64,000 nt of DNA, taken from the NCBI GenBank assembly GCA_006937955.1, contig SSNP01000085.1:2064599-2128598 (forward strand), read 5' to 3'. This document shows, piece after piece, positions 48,689 to 60,569 of this stretch (the stretch's first letter is position 1; every line of letters begins with the position of its first letter). Both the position numbers and the translations under genes were made by a program. The DNA is from Pachypanchax playfairii (lineage: Eukaryota > Chordata > Actinopteri > Cyprinodontiformes > Aplocheilidae). Below the pieces are notes generated by a model that ran no database searches, was not told the DNA's origin, and saw only the letters and a program-made list of their open reading frames with translations.

Positions 48689-49439
48689 GAGAGGATCAGA
48701 CTGTTGATTGGCACCATTTCAAGTGCAAACCAGTGACTCAGCGCCTTCTCAGGCCGCATTTCACAGCTGTGACACGAGTCTTTTTAGAGCCGCTATCGCA
48801 CCGCATGTACGTGAGCTGCAGCTGTTGAGGCAGCTCCGGTTATTAAAAGTTAAAGTCAGCGCAACATATGTCAACGAGCGTTCAGCCATTTCCAAATTCA
48901 AGCCATGTTCAGAAGATAGAATCAGATTGCTGTTGACAGGATCACCGTGTGTGTGTGTGTTCACACACGTGCACGAGAATGTAGACAGCTTCCTCTCATG
49001 ACAAGTTCTCCAGCTGCTGTTTGACATGTGACTCAGAGTCAGACTCAGTTTTTTATTCTACATCATTGTCCACGCATTCGGATTGGCGGAGGTGTTATTG
49101 TCTAGAAAACATTGAGGTTTACATGTTTTTTTGTTAGTTTTTTATCATTTTGACTCGAGAAAAAGTAACTTGAGCCTGTAAATAAACAGAAGAATCTGTT
49201 TATTCTATGAATCTGTAAAATAACTATTAACCACTTTTCATTGCATGTGTACACAAAGTTATTAACTCTTTCTGTGCATGTTTTGCGGTTGTATTAATGT
49301 GTTGGTTTACGCTGATTATTCTGTGATGTATTTATGGTGTAAAAAGAATTAACGTCTTAAGTTTTCTTTCATCTGAGCTCAACAAACTTTTATTGTTTAA
49401 AATTGATATTTTTAATGTAAAACTTCTGATCATGAGTTT

Positions 49440-49445
49440 AATAAA
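49440..49445 (+). terminator. polyadenylation signal AATAAA, candidate for dapk2
   Basis: About 750 bases after the dapk2 stop codon, followed by GT/T-rich sequence. A second hexamer at 49181-49186 is an equally possible site. Confidence 0.4.
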
Positions 49446-50176
49446 TTAAGTAACATGAAGGTTATTTGGATTTTAATCATTTTTTTAAATGAATGATCAC
49501 TCTGCTGCTGACCTTTGACCTCCTAAATGAACGAGCGCCATAAAATCAAATCCATGTTTTCTTCCAGTTTACTGTTTATTCTCTCAATAATAATTCTGTT
49601 TGGACTGAAAGAGATTTGACCTGAACTAAATACAAGCTGGCACTCGCTGATGTAGGTCAGTTTGCACAAATGGTGAAAAGTGGATTAGCAATAAACAAGT
49701 GGGTCAGGCTGCAGTAGACCATTTTTACATTTAATCAACCACACTTCCCTCTAATTAGTTTGTTAGACGTCATAAAAAAATCTCTGAGTCTGAACGACAT
49801 TTTTACAGCTCATGTTGGATTTTTGCAAGTCATTGTTTAAATGAGTATGTTTATGTTGAAAATGATGAATCTTAAGCAGAAATCAAAGAAAAACAAACAT
49901 TGGTGTAATTAAATACCCGCAGGTCAGATTCCACAGAAAACCCCCAAAACACACTGAAAAGTCTAAAAACTAAAGAAAGGAAGAACCAGTTTGTGTTTGA
50001 GGAAGAAGCAGGAGGAAGCGAAGACTTGTTTAATGTTCAGTCCCACGTCTATTTAAAGGTTGAATATGGATCGTTTTATTAAAAAACAATATTTTGACAA
50101 TATAATACCTCCAGGGGGTGTTTAGAGAATATTTATTCTGACGGCACAACGTTGGTATTTTGTTTACATCTACCAG

Positions 50177-50190
50177 CCAATAGAGGGCAG
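50177..50190 (+). promoter_or_regulatory. CTCF-like motif
   Basis: CCAATAGAGGGCAG fits the CTCF core CCASYAGRKGGCAS except at position 4. Intergenic, 3' of dapk2. Confidence 0.35.
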
Positions 50191-50437
50191 AGTAGTGGGC
50201 GCCATTGCAGGTTGCTTAATGTAATAGTTCTTAATAGCAAGGCTGGTTCTGTGGAGGGCGGCGGAGTCGGCGGTCAAGAAGCTGCTTTCGCGTGCCGGGG
50301 ATTTTGTTGTCTTTCTCAGGAGGGGAACAACCGGAGAGGATCAGGGGCCAGAGGGGGTTTTGGTGAGGAATTTTCACCACATCGGAACACACGCGGGTGT
50401 TTGTGCTCCATATTGCACCTTTAACTCGTCCCATTAA

Positions 50438-50941
50438 AGGTCCAGTATGTGAGAATTGGACCTTCTTGTCAAATCAGAGTTCTGCAGTTCATGTAGAAAA
50501 ACAAACATCTGCTCTCAGCCACTCACCCCCTCCCCTCACTGATTTTTCTGCTGGGTTGCCAGTTCCAATGTTGATCCTCGTTTTGTTTCTCTTGTATTTG
50601 TTGAGTTTTTGGGAAGGATGTCGTGGTTACATAGGTTTACTACAAGTTACCTCAGGGCTGCTTCTTTTACTTTTTGCTGCTGGTCATTGAGGAATTACAG
50701 TTGCTTGTGTTGAAGACTTGGCAGCCTTGCAGACTCACATGTGATTCACTACAGAACCAGGAAGTCTGGACGTGCAAATAATGATTCCGGTCCGGACCAG
50801 CGTTTTTAAAATGACAGAAACTAGCGACCACCCAGCCGGTTGAGATCGAGATCTGTTACAATGTAACTTTATTTTCAACATCAGTGGGACATTAGACTGT
50901 TGAGTTAATATTTGACTGTTAAATTCTTACATATCGTACCT
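50438..50941. mobile_element. MITE family A, copy 2
   Basis: Exact TTAA target duplications at 50434-50437 and 50942-50945. Ends AGGTCCAGTATGTGAGAATT and, inverted, AGGTACGATATGTAAGAATT (16 of 20). Body shared with the copy at 12975-13501. Confidence 0.8.
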
Positions 50942-52864
50942 TTAACAGCAAGAATAATTCAGATTTCGTGTAAAGATTTTCATTTGGAGACTCATGCTTG
51001 AAACATGTTAAAAGTGTTTTGTTAAATCTGAAATAAAATGAATTCTGAATCATGTCTTGAGAGATTTTGTCTATTTTATAATAAATCTGCTTCCTGTAGA
51101 GGCTGAAGTCTGTATTAATATATAATTAGAGCGTCTTCAGTGGGATTTTATTGTGAAATTCTAAAAAGTAAAGACAAAATAAAGGGGTTTAATTCCTTAG
51201 AGATTTGAATACCTTTTTGTTGTTGTTTTTTATTGGAGTTTTAATAACATAAACAAACACAATTAATGAATTCAATTTCAAGATATTTAATAACAAATTC
51301 AATTAATTAGAATTAGCTACTTGTAAAAAGTATGTTTATTTTTTCACCTTTAATAAAATAAATATAGTTGTTTTTAGATTTTTTTTGGCCAAATAAACAA
51401 ATTTAGCACATCCAATTCTACAAATCTCAGTAGAAAATCCACCAAGACTGAATTCAAGCTCAGTCTAATTATACAATATTCAGCATGTGCAGGAAGTTTT
51501 TAGTGTCACTGTTTCCTGATCATATAACAAAAGATTACTCTTGTTTTTAATATCCTTCCAGAAATAAAAAATACAAAACCAGCATTCAAACAAATAAACG
51601 TGCGTCTGTTGACATTAGCTTATATTTCACGTATTTCTTTGTAATTTCACTTATGTTGCAACAAGCTGCGGTTCAGCAGAGAAGTCTGGGTGGAGTCTCT
51701 TCATGTGGAAACAAAGGAAGCGCGTGAGGAAACAGGTGTGTAAAACCGAAATGAAATTCACCCTAACTGAGTGTGTTTTGGCTCTAGATGGTCCCTGTTC
51801 AGGGTTTCACCTGCTGACAGCTGGGGAAGCTTCCAGCCCTCCTCGAACGGGGACACTGTGTGTTTATTGGCTTAAAAATGTCTTTTTTTGAGAATATAAT
51901 CAAATCTCCAACATATGTAACACATCCAAGCAGTCATGAAAGCAACTGGCAACTGGCTGAAATATAAAAATGATTTATTGAAGTGAGTAAAGAAATCTGA
52001 CACCATCTGTTATCCATCACCTTTTGGAACGTGTTTATTGCCTTGGACAAATTAGCTTAAGCCATTTTGACACATAAACAGATCGTTTTTGGAGAACGAC
52101 TCCTCGTTTAGTCACAAATTATCTCACATTGTACTTTGAATGACTTTATATGTCTTTCTAGAAGCAAAACACGTCTTAGTTTCAACTATTTTCAAATCTC
52201 AAACGGTATAAGCTGATGATCAACCCTCTCTCGGATGACTGCATCAGTACAGTATTTCTTTGTAATGACAGCTTATGAGTTACTGGCAATGATGAGACAA
52301 GAGAAAACATTTAGTGCATGCTTGGTTTTGGGTCACTGGTCTGTCTGTACTCGGCCCCCTGAACCAGACTGTCAAATGCAAATTGTTCCTGCTATGTCTC
52401 GCTGTTATATGAGCCCGGTCTTTTGAAGTTCTGTTATTGGTGGAGGGCGAGAGACGTTAGGCCCTCCGGTCAGTCGCTGCAGTTCAGTCTGAAGCATGTA
52501 ACAGGAGTCACAGCTGGTGTAGTCGGCTCAGTTCTGTGGGATCACCGGATTCCAGACGATATGTATCACCGTGCATTCACACAGACAAATAAAGCATGTT
52601 GTCTGAAAGTGTACGTAACTCTAAACCATGTCCTTCAGGACGTCTTTACCGCAGTGTTGGACTCAGTGGTGAGTCAGGACTCCAGTATGTGATGCTCTCG
52701 GCAAGAGGCCAAAAAAATCAATAACATTTTACAGTAAATGAACTGCAAGTCCATTGTAACTGTAAACATTTCTTTTTTAAATGCTGGACAGGATGTGTTG
52801 TTGTAATTGACTCTGATTTAACTGTGAAATATAAGGATTATTAAATGTCACAAGAATTAAAGTT

Positions 52865-53031
52865 NNNNNNNNNNNNNNNNNNNNNNNNNNNNNNNNNNNN
52901 NNNNNNNNNNNNNNNNNNNNNNNNNNNNNNNNNNNNNNNNNNNNNNNNNNNNNNNNNNNNNNNNNNNNNNNNNNNNNNNNNNNNNNNNNNNNNNNNNNNN
53001 NNNNNNNNNNNNNNNNNNNNNNNNNNNNNNN
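52865..53031. other. assembly gap, 167 Ns
   Basis: Unknown sequence; its right edge is about 140 bases from a long pentanucleotide repeat. Confidence 1.
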
Positions 53032-53171
53032 AGGCAGAAAGATTTTGTCTCTAGTCGTTTTTTTGTTTTTGTTTTGTTGCTTTATTGTGTTTCGTGTCTT
53101 TGACAACAGTGACATCTAGTGGTTAAAGCCAGAATGACTGCTGTGAATATGGGAGTGCACGTGAATATGTT

Positions 53172-53302
53172 AATAAAATAAAATAAAATAAAATAAAATA
53201 AAATAAAATAAAATAAAATAAAATAAAATAAAATAAAATAAAATAAAATAAAATAAAATAAAATAAAATAAAATAAAATAAAATAAAATAAAATAAAATA
53301 AA
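53172..53302. repeat. (AAAAT)n microsatellite
   Basis: About 26 uninterrupted AAAAT units, likely length-variable. Confidence 0.97.
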
Positions 53303-54889
53303 TGTCACATGAATATTGTATGAATTTGCGTCTTATGTAGCCACAGTATTTTTTATTTAATATTTTATTTCAAATTAGTGATAGATATGAACTTCTGCTG
53401 AGTCCAGTGATTCTGACTGTATGTTATTTTTCTGGATGCATCAGAGGATCTGACAGCAGAGGTTGTGTACAGCGCTGGAAACAGACTGGAGGATATAAAT
53501 CATGTATGCCAGCCTCTCACTTTATCTGTGTGATCATTAGGTCTTACTTTAGTGTGATGATCACTCACTGAAAATGAGCTCCTGGAGGCTGCTTCCATTA
53601 TTCATACCTTCCAGAGTACAGGCTGCCCACTTATTCCTGGAAATAAGACTTGATGGGAGTGGACGAACACGGGTGGGGGCGCTGGATGAGGGGTGGGAAG
53701 GACTCTTCTGTTCTCGATGTCCCTTTTGTGGTGTTTCTTTGTTAGTGATCTCATCTCCCTGCTGTGCTTCATCCCCTGTGATCTGCATCCCCGGTACCTG
53801 CACAGTTAGACCTGCGGGAGGAGACAAGTGCTGCTCATTATTAAACTGAGGATGACTATTGCTCACCTTTGAGGCAGATTCTGTGATTTGATGGACTGAC
53901 CTCCTCATCAGAGTTGAGATTTTGCTAGAGGAATATCTGATTATGTCATTTTTATATAGGGACTTTATTTTGAAAGGAATTCTGTTAATTATTCTGGGAT
54001 GATATGTTAGAAAAACACTTTCTTGACAGTTAATGCTCCAATTTGGTTGTATGAAGTCAGGACCAATTTAAAAACAACAACAAAATATTTTATGATTGTA
54101 ACAGCATTTATGTCATGTGGTGCATTAGTAACCTGAACCAGTTTAGCACATTTATAAGACGATCTGTATCAACAAGGAAACAAGGAAACAACCCAGGTCT
54201 GAGCTCATGCTCACTGTGTGTGTTGTCATGAACTGTCTGGCTGAATTCTGCAGAATTCAAATCAATACAAGAACATCAAAAGACAAATCCTGCAGAACAG
54301 AAAGAAATGATACTAAACCAAAAGAACACAGATTACAGAAGTGAGGTGTCATACTGTGATCCTGTTATGACAAGACAATTGTTCATGACCTCAGGGAACC
54401 GAGAACGTGTGAAGGAACAGAGTTCGAACATGCACCCTTTAGTTCAAATCCTTTGATGTGGGTGTCTCTGCAGATGTTTGGAAAATACGTGCAGATGTTT
54501 GGAGTGAAAGAGAAGAATAGAGTGAGATGGACTCAGATGTGATATTTTTTTAAGATGGTTATATTGTTAGGGCTTAACGAGGCTTTATGTACGTGAGTAG
54601 TTTGTTTTTGTCCACGTCCTGGAGAGGACGAAGCTTCAGTCACACATCGAGTGGAGAAGTGAGATCGATGAAGCTCAGCCACACGAGGAGAAAGTAATGA
54701 ACTGGAACGTCTTTAAATAAACACTGTGAAACGTTCGTCACCTGATATGATCCCAGCGGTTGTAGCATCATGTGATTCTTTTCACACAAGATGTGTGAAA
54801 TTTACTGCTCAGTATTTCCTGTTTGGAAGGACTTATTTCCAAATGGACAGTGTTTGTTTATGCTGCTCATAAACCCACATAGAAAATGT

Positions 54890-55592
54890 GGTATTGCTCT
54901 TTCAGCATTGTTCTTTCTTCTGAAAGAGCTGTGAATAACCTTTTGGAGACGGCAAAATCAATGGCAGTCCATTGACTGGCAGAGGTCCCTCCTAGGTGGA
55001 CTCAATGATCACTTGGCTCCGGAAACCAGAGTATTCCCAGAACAGGCTGTTTCTGTGGTGATCCGTACAGAGACAAACCTGCAGAGCAAATTTTAATTAG
55101 CAAATTGAAGAGCAGCATTGGATTGCCACAGCTAGTTCATCATTTGTATAACCCGCTTCTCTGATAATTCGGCGTGGTGTTATTTTTGGTTCACGGGCCT
55201 CTTAATTAAAGGTGCTGAGTTCTCTGACAGAAGAGAGCGTTATCTCTGTGGAGAGGCGATGAATCACTTGCAGCTCATAATAACATAATGAGTCCATTCC
55301 TTGGTTTTTTGGTGAGGCTCAGACTAAAATGTGTGACAATCTAATGGGAAGTCGCAGAGAGTTTGGGTGTTTCTTGGACGTGGACTCCAGCAGGACACAC
55401 CTGATACGATGGGATCTGCATCTTATTGTACAACTCATATAAACGACCCCATATTAGCTGTTATTCAAGCGAGCGCTCCTCTCTTTTCATCCTCAAATGC
55501 AAGCCAATTAACAAAAAGCAACTAGAGAGGAGGCCTGATTTATTCTTCTTCTTTACACTGTTTTGCACCTGAAACCCTGAACCTGTCCTCCC

Positions 55593-55629
<37 letters not shown>

Positions 55630-56160
55630 ACTTGCCTTTGAATGCTTTTAACAAGAGACTCTCATTCATGTCGCTCCACTAATGATTAGTCTTTGTAGTT
55701 TTGCCCACATGCTGTAGTCCAGACAAAAGAAACTCAGACATCAATCAGTTTTCTAAAGCAAAACCTCTGTGAAGCTGCAAAAATGGAAAGCAATATAATT
55801 TTTCACCGGTGTCGATAACGTCAGCCGGTAAATCTGGTGCTGTGCAGCTGAACACGATTGAACAAATAACAACCTCGTTTATCATCAATTCACCAGCTTT
55901 CATTAATTATTTCTTTGCACTCAGGTATTTCTTTTTTTTTAGGATTTAAACACATCGTATCTGATACTTTTATGATAATGTGCAGAAACAAAACACAAGT
56001 CATTGTGTTTTTTCATGCCAGCTGCTGCTACACAGCAACGTTAGAGGCTCATCTGTGCACGTGAGTCCAGACCATTAGTCTCACCCTGGGAGATGAGATC
56101 TGGGACAGCGTCACTAAAACAATGCATTGTGGGTTATCGACCCAATCAGGCTCCTTTTAA
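54890..56160. promoter_or_regulatory. candidate conserved non-coding region
   Basis: No repeat terminus or reading frame seen apart from the CT run at 55596-55627. Homeodomain-type AT motifs recur: TTTTAATTAG near 55091, TTAATTAA at 55202-55209, CAATTAA near 55505 and CATTAATTA near 55901. The texture resembles vertebrate developmental enhancers, but this is a judgement from motif density only. Confidence 0.25.
55596..55627. repeat. (CT)n microsatellite
   Basis: About 16 CT units. Confidence 0.95.
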
Positions 56161-58445
56161 TCTGGAAAACTGATGCACGTGACTGTGCGGTGTAATTCGG
56201 GGAAGCCAATTGCGTCTTTTTTTCAGAGTATTTTGACTCAGCAGGTCAGAACGCTCTCACAAACATGGTGTTTCCTCCCCTTGATGGATACAGGCTGGTT
56301 TTCTTTTCCAGCTGGGAATCAGCAGCTTCAAGGAACCCACAAGTCAGTGGTTTCACATGGAATTTACAAAAAGTTTCAAAATAAAAGCTGGAGTTGAATT
56401 AAAGTTACTTGAAAGTTTTTTAAAATAGCACCTATTCTTTACAGCTGGTGCAGGTCACATCTCCACGCAGCAGGAGATGAAAGTTACACCTAGAATCGAA
56501 TTTCTGAAAATGATTTAACAGCTTCTGTTAACTAGTTAAGAAAACTTTAATTTTTTAGATGCATTTCAAACTACTTTTACTATATCTGAATAATATATTT
56601 GATGCTAATTTTTTGCTATTTGTTTGATATTTCAGGTTAAAAGTTTAGGATGGAAATCTCACTGGTTTATAAAAAACAAATTTGGTACATTCTGAGTTTG
56701 AAAATTTTCTTTCTGTTTTTTCTTTCTGATAATATTATGCATGACTTGTTTTTGCTGTTGTATAAACTTCTATCTTTTAAAACAGCCTTTCTCTTTAAAT
56801 ATCAGGATTTTTTTCTGATGAATAAAAATAAAAAAGACAAAATAAATATTTGATTTTTGCTATTTACTCCTGAACCCCTTCATTTGTAATATTTTACTAG
56901 CCTTTCACACTGAGTTCTGGTGTCTGATTTTACTTTTTTTTAAAAATCAGAATCTTTTACTTTGAAAAGCAGGAATGAAGTGACAGATGATGACACCCCA
57001 CGTTAGAATCTGTAAAACCTTATTGTTTCCTCTGAAGGTCTCATTTGACTGTTCACTGTTGAGTCCTCAAATAATCGCTCCATCTGTCATGCAAATCAGA
57101 CAGCACGCGCTCCGGAATATAATTTGACTCGTAACGAGCTTCGGCGAGACAACTGAGGACTTCATGGGTTGATTTTTACAAACGCAGGACAGAAAGATAT
57201 GTTACGTCTTTCAGAAATTTTTCAGAAATTCAAAAAAAACAACTCAAGCTGTTTTTGCATCAAACAAATATAACCACATTTATTTTGAAAGTATAAAATT
57301 TCACACTGTAAAAGGCCACTTTTCAGGGTAAATTGACAACGTTTCAGTAAGATTTACACAAACAAACACCTCGTCCCTCTCTGGTGGTCTAAATCTCTGT
57401 CCGGTTCTGCGGCAAAACAAGATCACAATTGTTCCAACTCCACCACAGAAAGCAGTTGGCAAATCTGAATAATTTAATCGACACAGGAACATGGCAGGAG
57501 AGTGAAATTTCCTGACTCTTACATCCCACAGAGGAGCAGGTACTCTAAAACACTTCTCTCTTTATTTAAGTGGCTTACAGGCACAGCTTGACTTTGCAGG
57601 CACTGTTTGCCTTCTACTGGGAGACTCAAAAATAAGAAAGGAATTCAAAATTCAACGTAAAATCTGCAGCTGACATTCTTTACAGTGGCACCAGTCAGGC
57701 ACCAGAGAGAGAGCCTCCTGTGTGCTGCACGCGTCTGCTGGTCCGAGGCCGACCGGCTCGCCGCGGATCTTCTCAGACCTCTAGTGTTCACATTCCTACT
57801 CGCTATCCATGACGTGGTGCTCAATGAGGTAGAACAGTTGTACCAAGAATAGAAATGAATAACAGTCACATCAATAAACTAATGAGTGGAGTCAATGGGA
57901 AAGAAGTAAAGGTGGTGTGTGTGTGTGGGGGGGGGAAGGAGGAGGGGGAGGCGGGGTCACATTTTATCCACGTTTAATAATATGCAGAGTGTGAAAGATG
58001 CTTCCTTCCAGCTCAAACCGTCTCCACTTTTGTTTTTTTACGCCACAGCTGCTTGAAAGTGAATGTGGGACAAGCCGACAGGAATGATTCACTTCTGATA
58101 AACACTCGCTGTGGTTATCTGGCTGTGTGAAGTCTGTCCGTCCAACACTCACACATTCGAGAGACACTAACCAAGAAGAGTTCATCAAAAATAATAATAA
58201 TAAAGAGAGAGAAACAAAGGCGGAGGCTCTGATTCGTCAGCGGCGGCACAACATGTTCATCGACACTCGTTCCACGCTGAAGAGGAATCCGTGACATCCC
58301 TTTTGTTTTTTTTTCAGGTGGGGGGGGAACACTTCTGTGTCTCCTGAAGGCTGGAATGAAGTAAGCGAGCTGACTGGCTCCCAGCAGGGCACGCTAGGTG
58401 AGGCTGGGCGGGGCTGAGCGCCGACTCCCAGCCTGATTTTATGGA

Positions 58446-60536
58446 CTACGACCAGCTGCCGCCCATCAAACCTCGAGTCTCCTTGCGTGTGATGATGCTG
58501 TCTGTGGATTTGAGGAGCCTCTCCAAGCAAGGTGCGCTGATTTTACCTGGCGGAGGGCCTCGGGGGACAGAGTCCATCTTAGTGTCTGTGCTGGAGGACA
58601 CGGCGTTGTCCTGCGTTAGGTCTCTATCTCTGGGGAACAGCAGGTGCCTGGGACCAGCCTGGGCCTCCTCTGCTGCTGTGGGGGAGCAGATGGGTGACGT
58701 GTGGAGCCACTTCAGGTTACTGGCGGAGTACGCGCCGGGAGGAGTCAGGTCTGTGAGTCTGAGGGCTTTGGCGCCAGCTGGAAGATCGCCGATAGCGACG
58801 GGGCTCACCGCTGCAGTCGAAGCCACCGGATTTACCTGTTATCGAAAAACAGAAGCCTTTAGCAATTTATCTGTCAGCGACTTCAAAGATGGAGCAAAGA
58901 CTTAGTCTCATTTTCACTTCACACCTGCTTGATGACGAAAAAAACCTCAACATTCCCGATAAAATCTTAAGCAGATGTAATTTTCTACAGGTCATGTTGA
59001 ATCGGAGCTGCTTGTTCAGAGTTGTTTCCTGTCAGTCAACGCAGGAGCTTCCTGCACAATCTCCCAAGATAATTAGGTAAGCTTATTATCTTTAAACTGA
59101 CGTCACTCCAAGCAGCGCGGTACATTGAGTGAAATGTCAGCTTTTTGTTTTGTTTTTTACAGACAGGTAAAGCAGGTTGATATGAGTCTCCTTCTAGTCT
59201 GTGACTCATCTGTTTTTAGAGGTGCCTTTTAGGATGCAGGAGTCGAAACGTCCACGTCACACTTTTAAAGAGGTCATTTCATTCAAATTTCAGGACTTTG
59301 TGGTTATTTCTTAAGTATTAACCAGTAATATGAAACATTTTATATCTAAAAAACATCAGGAAACACTGATTAACAGACCTTTCAATCTGTCTACGTTAAA
59401 ATACGGGTGGTTCGGGCTCCTTCGGTCAGACTGCTTCGTCAGCAGCTCGTTCATATTCATTACTCTAATTTGCTGGACTCTGATTGGCTAACAAACTAGC
59501 CTATGAGAGCAAGGTATACTGTTTCCTGCCCCGCTGCGCATGGCAACATCAGACGTCGTGTCTTCCTGTTAGCTAAGCCAGCTAAGCTAACAGCTTTTAG
59601 CCAGCAGGCGTGGTTTCAACTGCGGGAGCTGATGAAAACTAACGAACAAAGGAGTTGTGATGAAACAAGTACAGGCCATTCGGACTCGGGTGTTATCACC
59701 ACCTGCGTAGTTTGAGAGATTAAAACTGAAAGAGAAGTTGTTGACCTGTTTTCACACCCACTATGAAGGTAAGAACAACTGTGGAGCTAAAATATTCAAC
59801 AGAGACCTCAGAAAAACCGTTTTTAATGGAAGGGCCTCTTTAATCCATCAATTTGACTAATTAACAGAAAAAGGATTAAATATTAAGATTAACACGACAA
59901 ACTAGATTTTTATAATCACTGAAACAAAACTGCAACACGACCCTCCAGTTGATTAGCATCCGAAATGAATCCAATTAAATAGAAAGGAAATGTTCCAGGT
60001 TGCCGTGACCTTTGCTCAGCCGTTAAAGGGCACTCGTCCAGAATTACCTTTTATTTTTTCCTGGGTCATTGTTCTTAGAAAACCTGAGACTCTGTAAAAA
60101 TAGCTTTTAATCCTCCTTTTCTCGTCTCAGAGCTGTGATTAAATAACAAAGAGTATTTCTGTCGCTCTCTCGCTGTCACTTTATGTTCTTGGCAGCAGCC
60201 TGAAGAGCTTTGAAAACAACAGATCTGCTTTCATTTATTTATTCTGACATATTTACCTTGAGCCTCTTGCTGGGAACGGCTCCGTCTGTTTGAGTGGCAG
60301 CGCGCTGGTCCTGGAGTTTCACATGAGGGAACCAGCTCTTTAACATTTCCTCCATTTTGAGAATGATATCAATGTATTTCTCCCTGGTGGGAAAAAAAAG
60401 GGGGGGGGGGCACAAAGTGGGAGGAAAGAACGTTTAGTGCAAGAACCTTAATCTTACTTCACAGAATCGTTATCTCTCCATCAAACGCAGCCAGAAAATA
60501 CACAATCGAGAAACAGCAAGCAGAGGGGTGTGCTTC

Positions 60537-60569
<33 letters not shown>

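Larger units (their letters stand above)
48689..58445. other. convergent intergenic region between dapk2 and ciart
   Basis: Nearly 10 kb without a recognised gene. In order: dapk2 3' untranslated region with AATAAA at 49181 and 49440, MITE family A copy 2 (50438-50941), assembly gap (52865-53031), pentanucleotide repeat (53172-53302), a stretch rich in homeodomain-type AT motifs (about 54890-56160), a CT microsatellite (55596-55627) and an octamer ATGCAAAT (57089-57096). Confidence 0.5.

Noticed and set aside
53108..53125. Possible CTCF site (ACATCTAGTGGTT)
   Set aside because: Too many departures from the core to claim.
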